From assembly GCA_013360405.1 (NCBI GenBank), contig JABWBR010000004.1:2501-66500 (forward strand): 64,000 nt of DNA, written 5' to 3'. The notes under the pieces are model-generated. The model was not told the origin of the DNA. It did not search any database and saw nothing but the letters and a program-made list of their open reading frames with translations. Positions 35,743 to 43,643 of the stretch are shown piece after piece (the first letter of the stretch is position 1; every line of letters starts with the position of its first letter). The position numbers and the translations under genes were made by a program. The stretch comes from Saprospiraceae bacterium (lineage in GTDB: Bacteria > Bacteroidota > Bacteroidia > Chitinophagales > Saprospiraceae).

Positions 35743-37608
35743 ATGTTTCCAATTTATGATGTCATAGTAGTCGGCGCCGGCCATGCCGGATGTGAGGCGG
35801 CGGTAGCTGCGGCCAACCTGGGCTCGAAGGTGTTGCTGGCTACGATGAATATGCAGACGATCGCCCAGATGTCGTGTAACCCCGCTATGGGCGGGGTGGC
35901 CAAAGGACAGATCGTGCGCGAGATCGACGCGCTGGGTGGCTATTCGGGCATTGTAACCGACCATACGATGGTGCAGTTTCGCATGCTCAACCGCTCGAAA
36001 GGCCCGGCGATGTGGAGCCCGCGCGCGCAAAGCGACCGCATGCTCTTTGCCCGCAAGTGGCGACAGATGCTGGAAGCCCACCCCCATATCGATTTCTGGC
36101 AGGAGATGGTGAACGGGCTGGTGGTGAAAGACGGCGTGGTTTGCGGCGTGCGCACGGGTATGGGGCTCGAAATACCAGGCAAAGCCGTGGTGCTTACTAA
36201 CGGTACTTTTCTGAACGGCATTATCCATATCGGCGAGAAACAATTTGGCGGCGGGCGCGCCGGCGAAAGCGCCGCACGCGGCATCACCGAGCAACTCGTG
36301 GAGTTGGGCTTCGAGGCAGGCCGCATGAAGACCGGTACGCCTCCCCGTGTGGATGGACGCTCGCTGGATTACAGCCGCATGGAAGTGCAACCTGGCGACG
36401 AGAATCCCGGCAAGTTTTCATATACCGATACGCCTGCCCTGAAGCAGCAATTGCCCTGTCATATTACGTATACCAACGAGGAGGTGCACGATATTCTGCG
36501 CACCGGCTTCGACTATTCGCCCATGTTCAGCGGCAGGATACAGGGCCTGGGGCCCCGCTATTGCCCCAGTATCGAAGATAAAATCGATCGTTTTGCCGAC
36601 AAAGACCGGCACCAGTTGTTTGTGGAACCCGAAGGCTGGGATACCTGTGAGATCTACGTCAACGGCTTTTCATCATCTTTGCCCGAAGACGTACAATATA
36701 ATGCCCTGCGTAAAGTGCCGGGTTTTGAGCACGTGAAAATGTTCCGACCCGGTTACGCCATCGAATACGATTATTTTCCGCCTACCCAGCTCAAACTGAC
36801 GTTGGAGACCCACCTGGTAAAAAACCTGTTTTTCGCGGGACAAATCAACGGTACGACGGGATACGAAGAGGCAGCCTGCCAGGGGTTGATGGCCGGCATC
36901 AACGCGCACCAGGCGGTGGTTGACAAAGAGCCATTTGTGCTCAACCGCTCACAAGCGTATATTGGGGTGTTGATCGACGACCTGGTCAACAAAGGCACCA
37001 AAGAGCCCTACCGCATGTTCACATCGCGGGCAGAATACCGTATCCTACTTCGGCAGGACAACGCCGATTTGCGCCTCACGCCGTTGGCTCAACAGTTGGG
37101 CGTGCGCGGCGCCGACGAGCGCATGGAACGCGTAGCGGCCAAGCTCGAAGCCTCCAGGCAAATCAAGCGCTTTTTTGAAGATACGAGCATAGGCCCCGAC
37201 GATATCAATAGATTTCTACGGGAGAAAGACTCTGCGGAGATCAGGCAAAAAGTGAAATTGCACACCATATTGCTCCGTCCACATATCAATACGGAAGATT
37301 TGCGCCAGGCTCTACCGGTGGTCGATGCGTTTCTTCGGGCCTACCCTGATGAGTTTATCGAGTTGGCCGAGATCAACCTCAAATACGAGGGCTATATTTT
37401 GAAAGAGCAGGAACTGGTTGATAAAATGACGCGGTTGGAGGAGGTGAAATTGCGGGAAGATTTCGACTACAAGCAGGTTAGTTCTTTGTCGATTGAGGCC
37501 CGCGAGAAGCTGGCGAGGATGAAACCGCGCACTATTGGTCAGGCCAGTCGTATCAGTGGGGTTACGCCTGCCGATATTTCCGTTTTGCTAGTGCATTTGG
37601 GGCGTTGA
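35743..37608 (+). CDS. mnmG: tRNA uridine-5-carboxymethylaminomethyl modification enzyme MnmG
   Basis: At 621 residues this is a full-length MnmG (GidA). The FAD-binding loop VVGAGHAGCEAAVAAANLG is at residue 8, followed by SCNPAMGGVAKGQIVREID. Later come GTFLNGIIHIGEKQFGGGRA and the GRIQGLGPRYCPSIEDKI block. With MnmE it modifies wobble U34 of certain tRNAs using methylene-tetrahydrofolate and FAD. MnmE is not in the window. The C-terminal helical domain is complete. Confidence 0.97.
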   Translation: MFPIYDVIVVGAGHAGCEAAVAAANLGSKVLLATMNMQTIAQMSCNPAMGGVAKGQIVREIDALGGYSGIVTDHTMVQFRMLNRSKGPAMWSPRAQSDRMLFARKWRQMLEAHPHIDFWQEMVNGLVVKDGVVCGVRTGMGLEIPGKAVVLTNGTFLNGIIHIGEKQFGGGRAGESAARGITEQLVELGFEAGRMKTGTPPRVDGRSLDYSRMEVQPGDENPGKFSYTDTPALKQQLPCHITYTNEEVHDILRTGFDYSPMFSGRIQGLGPRYCPSIEDKIDRFADKDRHQLFVEPEGWDTCEIYVNGFSSSLPEDVQYNALRKVPGFEHVKMFRPGYAIEYDYFPPTQLKLTLETHLVKNLFFAGQINGTTGYEEAACQGLMAGINAHQAVVDKEPFVLNRSQAYIGVLIDDLVNKGTKEPYRMFTSRAEYRILLRQDNADLRLTPLAQQLGVRGADERMERVAAKLEASRQIKRFFEDTSIGPDDINRFLREKDSAEIRQKVKLHTILLRPHINTEDLRQALPVVDAFLRAYPDEFIELAEINLKYEGYILKEQELVDKMTRLEEVKLREDFDYKQVSSLSIEAREKLARMKPRTIGQASRISGVTPADISVLLVHLGR

Positions 37609-37625
37609 ATTTTGGATAAGTTGGG

Positions 37626-37633
37626 TATATTTG
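37626..37633 (+). promoter_or_regulatory. -7 box upstream of the symporter gene
   Basis: TATATTTG matches TAnnTTTG, and a TTG 18 nt upstream (37605-37607) overlaps the end of mnmG. The start codon at 37658 lies 24 nt downstream. Confidence 0.45.
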
Positions 37634-37657
37634 GTTCCGCAGGAATAAACACATTGG

Positions 37658-38575
37658 ATGAGCTACATCGACCTCCTCATTAGTGGCATATTGGCCTTCA
37701 TCATGCTGAGTGTGGGGTTGTCGCTCACATGGAAAAACTTCGTAGTCGTTTTTGCCAAACCCAAAGGGTACTTCGGTGGGCTTGCGTTGCAACTGCTGGT
37801 ATTGCCCACCGTGGCATACACCATCGCCACATTGGCCAATCTTCCTCCGGCGATCAAAGTGGGTATCATGATCCTGTCCTCTTGTCCGGGGGGAACCACT
37901 TCCAATTTTATCACCTATTTACTCAATGCCAACGCGGCATTGGCCATCTTGCTCACCGTGAGCAATAGCTTTATCGCTTTGTTTTCGGTACCCATCATCG
38001 TGAATTTCGGATTAGAGACATTCATGGGAGGGCATACTGATATAGCCCTTTCTTTTTGGTCTACTATCAGGGAAATCTCGACAATCATCATCATCCCCGT
38101 TTTTATCGGGGTATTGATTAAGCGCTACTATCCATTGTTTGCGGTTAAAGTGCAGGTTCCGCTGAAATGGATTACGGTGATCTTGCTGGCTGTTGTTTTC
38201 TTTGTTAAATTATTTGCCGGGGAGGCGCAAGGCGGCACCGGCATCACGCTCAAGGAGATATTGACCCTTTTTCCTTATCTGGCCATCGGCAACGCTATTA
38301 ATCTGACGGCTGGTTATTTCATGGCCTATTTTCTGGGATTGCCTACCAATGATAGGCTCACGTTAGGTGTGGAAGTGGGCATTCAAAACACCTCGTTGGC
38401 CTTTCTGATTGCCAGCAAATGGCTCAACAACGAAGACATGCTGAAGCCGGCCTTGGTATACGCCATGTTTACGTTTTTCACTGCCATGATTTACGGGTTG
38501 GTACTCAAACCCAACGAGGGCAAATTATTCTGGCAGCGCATGAGCAATTTGTACAATAACCTCTCCAAACATTGA
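37658..38575 (+). CDS. Bile acid:sodium symporter family transporter
   Basis: This 305-residue protein has about nine to ten membrane helices. It shows the family motif MILSSCPGGTTSNFITYLLNANAAL (written here only to name residues 70-94), where the sodium-site loop lies, and a second conserved region VGIQNTSLAFLIAS near 245. Family members carry organic anions such as bile acids, pantoate or keto acids with Na+. The substrate here is unknown; panC and panD are 12 kb away and give no direct support for pantoate. Confidence 0.85.
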   Translation: MSYIDLLISGILAFIMLSVGLSLTWKNFVVVFAKPKGYFGGLALQLLVLPTVAYTIATLANLPPAIKVGIMILSSCPGGTTSNFITYLLNANAALAILLTVSNSFIALFSVPIIVNFGLETFMGGHTDIALSFWSTIREISTIIIIPVFIGVLIKRYYPLFAVKVQVPLKWITVILLAVVFFVKLFAGEAQGGTGITLKEILTLFPYLAIGNAINLTAGYFMAYFLGLPTNDRLTLGVEVGIQNTSLAFLIASKWLNNEDMLKPALVYAMFTFFTAMIYGLVLKPNEGKLFWQRMSNLYNNLSKH

Positions 38576-38577
38576 TA

Positions 38578-38664
38578 ATTTCGGATTTCGGATTTCGGAT
38601 TTCGGATTTCGGATTTCGGATTGATCCCAGTTAAATCCGAAATCCGAAATCCGCATTCCGCAAT
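38578..38664. repeat. Inverted pair of 7-bp tandem arrays between convergent genes
   Basis: The left arm is six perfect ATTTCGG units (38578-38619). The right arm is three AAATCCG units (38633-38653) followed by CATTCCG and a partial CAATCG. AAATCCG is the reverse complement of CGGATTT, so the arms pair around a short loop. The array starts 2 nt after one stop codon and ends 2 nt before the other, the position of a bidirectional terminator. Confidence 0.88.
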
Positions 38665-38666
38665 CG

Positions 38667-39506
38667 TTAAAAGTCGTATTGATTGAGCCCCAGATCCTGA
38701 ATCGTGGCGATCAATTTTTCAGCGTATTGCGCGTCGGTGGCGTACCCCGCTTTTTTGAGCCCATGAGCCCAGTTCCTGTAATCTTTGCGACCCAGTTCAT
38801 ACAGCGGTTTGTACCTGTCTTTTTGAAGCAAAATACTATGTGCGCGATAGCTTTCCCAGGGGCTTTGGTATTTGCGGAAAAAATCTTTGTGAGAATCGTC
38901 GGTATAATTTGAGCAGTGACCTTTGGGGCACCTACGCGAAAAACACTTGATGCCGAAGTGATTGTTATTATTGGAAGCCAATTTGCTTTCACCCACGTTG
39001 CTTTCCAGCAATCCCTGGGCCAAGGTGATGCTGGCGGGAATACCGAATTTCAGCATTTCGGTTTGAGCTACTTTGTGAAATCGCTCCACATATGCGAGTT
39101 GTTTTTGTCGTTTGAGTGCTCGTTCGCTGCCATCTGCGGCGTTAAAATTCATATTGGAAAAAGTATTGGCCAGGTTGTCGTCGGCAGGTTTATGTTTGGC
39201 CGGTTGCTTGCGTGGCTTTGGTGGTGCAGGTGCAGGCGTATTCAGCAGCAGCGAAGTATTCATCGGTTTGGCTTCCACTTCAGCCTCAGCAGGGGCGACG
39301 GTGGAAATAGCTTCTTGCAAAAAGGCCGTACCGGTGTTTAGATTGACGTCGATGCTGATATCTCTTTGGCTGACGACGATAGCCGCGAACCCCAGCAACG
39401 CCACTTTGGGCCAATTTTGGCTAATTTTCTGCTGAGCCTTTTGTCTCAACTCGCGCAATAGCTCTTCTACAGGCCTGTTTTTAAAAGGGATCATCGGTAA
39501 ATTCAT
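38667..39506 (-). CDS. Membrane-anchored glucosaminidase domain protein
   Basis: This 279-residue protein has one N-terminal membrane segment near residue 32 (WPKVALLGFAAIVVSQ), a Pro/Ala/Lys linker with the periodic APAPPKPRKQPAKHK, and a C-terminal glucosaminidase domain of the LytG/FlgJ type. The latter shows GIPASITLAQGLLESNVGES with the catalytic Glu and NNHFGIKC. It should cut the glycan strands of peptidoglycan in the periplasm. The ATG at 39506 is chosen; a GTG eight codons upstream is possible. An OmpH gene diverges from it. Confidence 0.85.
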   Translation of the reverse strand: MNLPMIPFKNRPVEELLRELRQKAQQKISQNWPKVALLGFAAIVVSQRDISIDVNLNTGTAFLQEAISTVAPAEAEVEAKPMNTSLLLNTPAPAPPKPRKQPAKHKPADDNLANTFSNMNFNAADGSERALKRQKQLAYVERFHKVAQTEMLKFGIPASITLAQGLLESNVGESKLASNNNNHFGIKCFSRRCPKGHCSNYTDDSHKDFFRKYQSPWESYRAHSILLQKDRYKPLYELGRKDYRNWAHGLKKAGYATDAQYAEKLIATIQDLGLNQYDF

Positions 39507-39630
39507 CGCGTATGGATTTGAATACGACACAAATTAAAACAATAAGTTTTTAATAAACAAATTAAATTAAAACATTTAATTTTAAAAGAACACTTTTTCC
39601 CTAATCCTGTCCAACTAGGGCCGCGAAAAG

Positions 39631-39662
39631 TTGGTATTGTGATGCCGCTCGTTCTACTTTTG
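39631..39662 (+). promoter_or_regulatory. Predicted promoter of the OmpH gene
   Basis: TTG (39631-39633), a 21-nt spacer and TACTTTTG (39655-39662) match the Bacteroidota consensus. The ATG follows 17 nt later. Confidence 0.6.
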
Positions 39663-39679
39663 CAAAAAATTGGTTTACA

Positions 39680-40210
39680 ATGAAGAAAGTTGTTTTGTTA
39701 GCTTTAGTTATTACCCTGTCGGGCTTGACCGGCTTTGCACAGAAATACGGTCATGTCAATTTCGGTACGTTGGTATCCATGCTACCCGAAACCAAAGTAG
39801 CCGATACGGCATTGCTGGTATACCAACAGCAACTCATGGCTAAAGGAGAGGAGATGGCCAAGGCCTTTCAGGCGGGTTATGCAGCATTTGTGACTGATGT
39901 GCAGTCGGGTAATTTAACCCCGGTTCAGCAACAGGAGCGTCAGGAGAAGCTGCAAGGCGAGCAGCAAGCTATCCTGAAATACGAAGAGGAGATGCAGCAG
40001 ATGGCTGCTAAAAAGCGGGAAGAGTTACTGAATCCGATTGTGGAGAAAGCGCAGAAAGCAATAGAAGAAATTGCCAAAGCAAACGGGTATGTGATGATTT
40101 TTGATACCAGCATATTCAATTCCGTTTTGTTTGCACAAGAAACGGATGACATCATGCCGCTGCTCAAGGCTAAGTTGGGTATAAAAGAGGAGGAGCCTGC
40201 AAAGGATTAG
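39680..40210 (+). CDS. OmpH/Skp-family periplasmic chaperone
   Basis: This 176-residue protein has a signal peptide (KKVVLLALVITLSGLTGFAQ) and then a YGHVNFGTLVSMLPE opening, a Gln/Glu/Lys-rich coiled-coil middle (residues 55-125) and the C-terminal beta strand YVMIFDTSIFNSVLFAQ. This is the Skp layout, in which coiled-coil arms form a cage for outer-membrane proteins. It is a single gene with its own promoter. Its stop shares four bases (TTAG) with the stop of the convergent protease gene. BamA, a common neighbour of Skp genes, is not present here. Confidence 0.9.
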   Translation: MKKVVLLALVITLSGLTGFAQKYGHVNFGTLVSMLPETKVADTALLVYQQQLMAKGEEMAKAFQAGYAAFVTDVQSGNLTPVQQQERQEKLQGEQQAILKYEEEMQQMAAKKREELLNPIVEKAQKAIEEIAKANGYVMIFDTSIFNSVLFAQETDDIMPLLKAKLGIKEEEPAKD

Positions 40211-41352
40211 GGGAGCTTACCTTTTCGCACTTTTTGAATATAGCGGTTTAATATTTCGCTGTTAAAAACAGCTACTACGCTGCCATTTCTGTCCGATACA
40301 GGCAAGAACTCAAAGTCTGTACCGGACAGCATTTGCGCGGCCTGGTGCAAATTGTCTTCGGTAATAAGGCACGGAGGATGCAAGAGCGCTGTGTTCCCCA
40401 CAAGTGTACTCCACCGATCTTTCTCCTTTTCAGCGGTCGCTGGCAATGAGGTACTATCGAGCATGCCTGCGAAATTTTGCCATTCATCAAAGACCAAGAG
40501 ATATTCGTCTTTGGCGCCATACCTAAACATTTCTTCAGCTTCAGCTACGGTATGGGTGGTGTATATTTTTCCAAATGAACGCCGGGCGGCATCGCCCACG
40601 GTATGGGTTTTAAGCAAATGGTCTTCGCGTATCATCTTTAATTCGAAAGCGGCGCTAAAGAAGATAAAGGCGGCTGCGAGCGCCATCAGCCAGTTGAAAG
40701 AGGGAATGCTGAGGGCTACCAGTACAATGGCTATGGCCTGTCCGGTGCGAACGGCTATGGTAGTGGCCTGGAGCCGTGACCAATGCGTGGCAAGCAGCGC
40801 GCGAAAAATGCGACCACCATCCATAGGAAACGCCGGGATTAAGTTAAAGAGGGCCACCAGCACATTGAGCGCCACCAGGCCAACAAGTAAGTATCCAACC
40901 CGGGAGGCATCGTGAATAAAATAATTGCCTTTGGGGTAAAGCCAATAACCGAGAATAGTTTCAAGGTTGTTGCCCGGCATCAGCAGGATAACCGGCAGCA
41001 ACACAAAGGCCAAAGCCAGATTGGCCAACGGGCCTGCGGCGGCCACCCACATTTCCTGCCGTGGCTTGTCAGGTAGCTGGTCGAGCATGGCTAGTCCACC
41101 GATGGGCAATAGCAGGATCTTCTGCGTATTTACGCCGTATCGACGGGCCGTCAGTGCGTGTCCCATCTCATGCAGCAATACGCATAAAAACAGGGCGGTA
41201 ACAGAAGCCAGCGTCCAGCCCATGTCTACCCAGTTAATGGTTCCTCCAAAAGAATAATGGGTAGAAACCAGCCAAAACGCTAGCAGGAGAAAAGTCCAGT
41301 GTAGCCTGACCGGTATCCCAAAAAGCCGGGCAATTAACAAGGAAGTTCCCAT
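40207..41352 (-). CDS. Site-2 protease family protein (M50) with CBS-like C-terminus
   Basis: This 381-residue intramembrane metalloprotease has HEMGHALTARRYGV (zinc site) near residue 62 and the second signature NLIPAFPMDGGRIFRAL near 165. About six membrane helices cover residues 8-225. The C-terminal part (235-370) has the character of two CBS domains, as in the SpoIVFB-like branch. The substrate is unknown, although such proteases often release membrane-held sigma factors or regulators. It is 3 nt downstream of the acyl-CoA dehydrogenase gene and probably co-transcribed. Confidence 0.88.
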   Translation of the reverse strand: MGTSLLIARLFGIPVRLHWTFLLLAFWLVSTHYSFGGTINWVDMGWTLASVTALFLCVLLHEMGHALTARRYGVNTQKILLLPIGGLAMLDQLPDKPRQEMWVAAAGPLANLALAFVLLPVILLMPGNNLETILGYWLYPKGNYFIHDASRVGYLLVGLVALNVLVALFNLIPAFPMDGGRIFRALLATHWSRLQATTIAVRTGQAIAIVLVALSIPSFNWLMALAAAFIFFSAAFELKMIREDHLLKTHTVGDAARRSFGKIYTTHTVAEAEEMFRYGAKDEYLLVFDEWQNFAGMLDSTSLPATAEKEKDRWSTLVGNTALLHPPCLITEDNLHQAAQMLSGTDFEFLPVSDRNGSVVAVFNSEILNRYIQKVRKGKLP

Positions 41353-41355
41353 GCC

Positions 41356-42540
41356 TTAGTGGCTTTCAACTGCGCCGCCCAACACGGGCAGGTATAATTC
41401 GCCGTTGAGAATGCCCCGGGAAATCACGATGCGCTGTATTTCAGAAGTTCCTTCGTAGATCTGCGTGATTTTGGCATCTCGCATCAGCCTTTCTACGTGG
41501 TATTCTTTCACAAAGCCATAGCCTCCGTGTATTTGCACTGCTTCTACGGTATGCTTCATGGCTACCTCCGAGGCGTACAATTTGGCCATGGCGCTTGCAC
41601 TGGCATAATCCATACCCTGGTCTTTCATCCAGGCTGCGCGGTATACCATGAGCTTGGCCGCTTCTATTTCGGTGGCCATATCCGCCAGTTTGAAGGCGAT
41701 AGCCTGATGTTGGCTGATTGGTTTGCCAAAGGCGGTGCGCTCTTTGGAGTAGGCTACGGCCAGTTCGTAGGCGCCGCCGGCGATGCCGAGAGCTTGTGCA
41801 GCGATGCCGATGCGGCCGCCGGCGAGGGTTTTCATGGCAAATTTAAAGCCGAAGCCGTCGTCGCCGATGCGGTTGGCTTTGGGCACCTTCACATCGGTAT
41901 ACATGATGGTATGCGTATCGGAACCGCGGATACCCAGCTTGTCTTCTTTTTTTCCTACGCTTACGCCGGGCCAGTCGGTTTCTACGATTAGTGCGTTGAT
42001 ACCGTGGTGGCCTTTTTCGGGGTGGGTTTGTGCCATCACAAGGTGAACTTTGGAAGTACCGCCGTTGGTGATCCAGTTTTTGGTGCCGTTGAGCAGGTAG
42101 TAGTCACCCATGTCAACCGCTGTAGTACGCTGGCTGGTAGCATCGCTGCCGGCTTCGGGTTCAGAGAGGCAGAATGCGCCGATCCATTCTCCTGTAGTGA
42201 GTTTGGGGAGGTATTTCTGTTTTTGCTCGGCGTTGCCGTAGGTTTCGAGTCCCCAGCATACAAGCGAATTGTTGACCGACATAATAACCGAGCAGGAACT
42301 ATCTACTTTAGATATTTCTTCCATGGCCAGCACGTAGGATAGGGTATCCATACCACCCCCGCCGTATTCAGGGGAGGCCATCATGCCCAGGAAGCCGAGT
42401 TCGGCCATTTGGCGCACTTCGTCTTTGGGGTAAGTCATGTGGGTGTCTCTTTCGATCACGCCGGGTTTGAGTACTCTTTGTGCGAAATCTCTTGCCGCTT
42501 CTTTTACGGCCAGTTGTTCTTCGGTTAGGTCGAATATCAT
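41356..42540 (-). CDS. Acyl-CoA dehydrogenase
   Basis: This 394-residue flavoprotein starts with FDLTEEQLAVKEAARDFAQRV. It has the FAD-binding AFCLSEPEAGSDA near residue 125, the GIRGSDTHTIMYTDVKVP block and the C-terminal region IYEGTSEIQRIVISRGIL, which carries the catalytic Glu. It oxidises acyl-CoA to enoyl-CoA with electrons passed to ETF; it looks most like short-chain or butyryl types. The ATG at 42540 fits the family start, and a longer in-frame reading upstream is rejected. ETF genes are not in the window. Confidence 0.93.
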   Translation of the reverse strand: MIFDLTEEQLAVKEAARDFAQRVLKPGVIERDTHMTYPKDEVRQMAELGFLGMMASPEYGGGGMDTLSYVLAMEEISKVDSSCSVIMSVNNSLVCWGLETYGNAEQKQKYLPKLTTGEWIGAFCLSEPEAGSDATSQRTTAVDMGDYYLLNGTKNWITNGGTSKVHLVMAQTHPEKGHHGINALIVETDWPGVSVGKKEDKLGIRGSDTHTIMYTDVKVPKANRIGDDGFGFKFAMKTLAGGRIGIAAQALGIAGGAYELAVAYSKERTAFGKPISQHQAIAFKLADMATEIEAAKLMVYRAAWMKDQGMDYASASAMAKLYASEVAMKHTVEAVQIHGGYGFVKEYHVERLMRDAKITQIYEGTSEIQRIVISRGILNGELYLPVLGGAVESH

Positions 42541-42566
42541 GACGAGTAGTTTTTTGTTGTTAAACC

Positions 42567-42574
42567 CAAATATA
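42567..42574 (-). promoter_or_regulatory. -7 box upstream of acyl-CoA dehydrogenase
   Basis: On the minus strand TATATTTG matches TAnnTTTG, 26 nt before the start codon. No clear -33 box was found at the normal spacing. Confidence 0.4.
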
Positions 42575-42669
42575 CAGAGAGGGTTCACGCGACTATTGGC
42601 CGCCTAGCGAAATTACGCTAATTGGGTTGAAATGGCAAAGGATAAGGTCGGATAATACTTTTTTGATGG

Positions 42670-43221
42670 TTATTTACCCTTAGACACCACATCGCGGGCC
42701 GAGTCGATTTTGGGTTTCCAGTATTTGTCGGCATAAATATCGTCGATCACCACGCCGCGGGAGGTGCTGTGGATTACTTTGAGACTTTTGTGGTTGGCTG
42801 AAACTACCATGGCTACGTGGAAGATCTCCTGGCCTTTGGATCGACGGAAGAAGACGAGGTCGCCGGGTTTTACCTTGTCGGGATCAACCCGTTTCCCCTG
42901 GGAGGCCTGGCCGCTGGAACTGGCGGCCAGCGCAATGTCGAATTTTTTGAACACATAAGAAGTGAAACCGGAGCAATCAAACCCGGATTTTGGCGATTTG
43001 CCGGCAGCGCGGTAGTCGGCGCCGAGGTGGGTCTGGGCATAATCGAGGATACGTTGCCGCAAGCGAGATTCTGAGCCGGCGCTGCTGCTATCGGCGGGTA
43101 TATTAGCCGGGGTGGTTGCTTCTCTGATAAAGGTACACTGGCTTACAGAAAAGCAGAACAAGGCAACAAGCAGGCCGTTTCGGGATCGGTGTAAAATCCG
43201 GAATAGTTTGGGAATGTTCAT
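42670..43221 (-). CDS. NlpC/P60 (C40) cell-wall peptidase lipoprotein
   Basis: This 183-residue protein has a signal sequence with a lipobox-like CFSVSQCTF and then a C40 peptidase domain. The catalytic Cys lies in GFDCSGFTSYVF (near 92), the His in IFHVAMVVS (near 145) and the third polar residue in KVIHSTSRGV. It should cut peptide stems of peptidoglycan from the envelope side. The ATG at 43221 is chosen; the frame is open further up only because it runs through a 7-bp repeat array whose units happen to lack stops. Confidence 0.9.
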   Translation of the reverse strand: MNIPKLFRILHRSRNGLLVALFCFSVSQCTFIREATTPANIPADSSSAGSESRLRQRILDYAQTHLGADYRAAGKSPKSGFDCSGFTSYVFKKFDIALAASSSGQASQGKRVDPDKVKPGDLVFFRRSKGQEIFHVAMVVSANHKSLKVIHSTSRGVVIDDIYADKYWKPKIDSARDVVSKGK

Positions 43222-43230
43222 GGTTGATCT

Positions 43231-43265
43231 CTGTTGTCGGTTATCTGTTGTCGGTTGTCGGTTTG
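43231..43265. repeat. 7-bp tandem array (five units) upstream of the NlpC/P60 gene
   Basis: CTGTTGT, CGGTTAT, CTGTTGT, CGGTTGT and CGGTTTG run without gaps. On the minus strand the array lies 9 nt before the NlpC/P60 start and downstream of the DUF4286 stop. The units are the same family as those at 6861-6990. Confidence 0.8.
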
Positions 43266-43270
43266 CGTAG

Positions 43271-43290
43271 AGACGCAAAATTTTGCGTCT
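43271..43290. repeat. Perfect 20-bp palindrome
   Basis: AGACGCAAAA is followed at once by TTTTGCGTCT. On the minus strand it lies 39 nt after the DUF4286 stop and right next to the heptamer array. It could be a terminator stem with an A/T centre or one copy of a dispersed palindrome. Confidence 0.7.
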
Positions 43291-43329
43291 GTACTATTGC
43301 ATAGGATTGGCAAACGGTGAAAGTTTGCC

Positions 43330-43635
43330 CTACAAGATTTCCTCCATGAGCGTCCGGAAGGCCACGTATTTATTGGCGTAGCGTTGGGCGTGTTCGGCCT
43401 GGAGGCGAGGTGAATGTTCGTCGCGGTAGCGCAAAAAGGCATCGAGGCTCGGAGAAAAATACTGGATGGCGTAAGTAACGCCCTCGGGGTCTTCGTCGCC
43501 CATAATGCGAAACATCTTATAGCCGGTAAAGAGTCCGGTAGCCAGCACATCGGGGATGTGGGTGTTTTTCATCCAATGCACCCATTCCTGGTGGGCGTCC
43601 GTCGTAATTTTCACCGTGACATTATAGAGAATCAT
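43330..43635 (-). CDS. DUF4286 family protein
   Basis: This 101-residue protein matches DUF4286: MILYNVTVKIT at the start, WVHWMKNTHIPDVLATGLF near residue 18 and YAIQYFSPSLDAFLRY near 60. The fold resembles a ferredoxin-like dimeric alpha-beta barrel. The function is unknown. It lies 8 nt after murA and is almost surely in the same operon. Confidence 0.82.
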   Translation of the reverse strand: MILYNVTVKITTDAHQEWVHWMKNTHIPDVLATGLFTGYKMFRIMGDEDPEGVTYAIQYFSPSLDAFLRYRDEHSPRLQAEHAQRYANKYVAFRTLMEEIL

Positions 43636-43643
43636 AACGAAGA

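Noticed and set aside
43222-43278. N-terminal extension of the NlpC/P60 gene
   Set aside because: The extra residues come from translation of the heptamer array; the signal peptide starts at the ATG at 43221.
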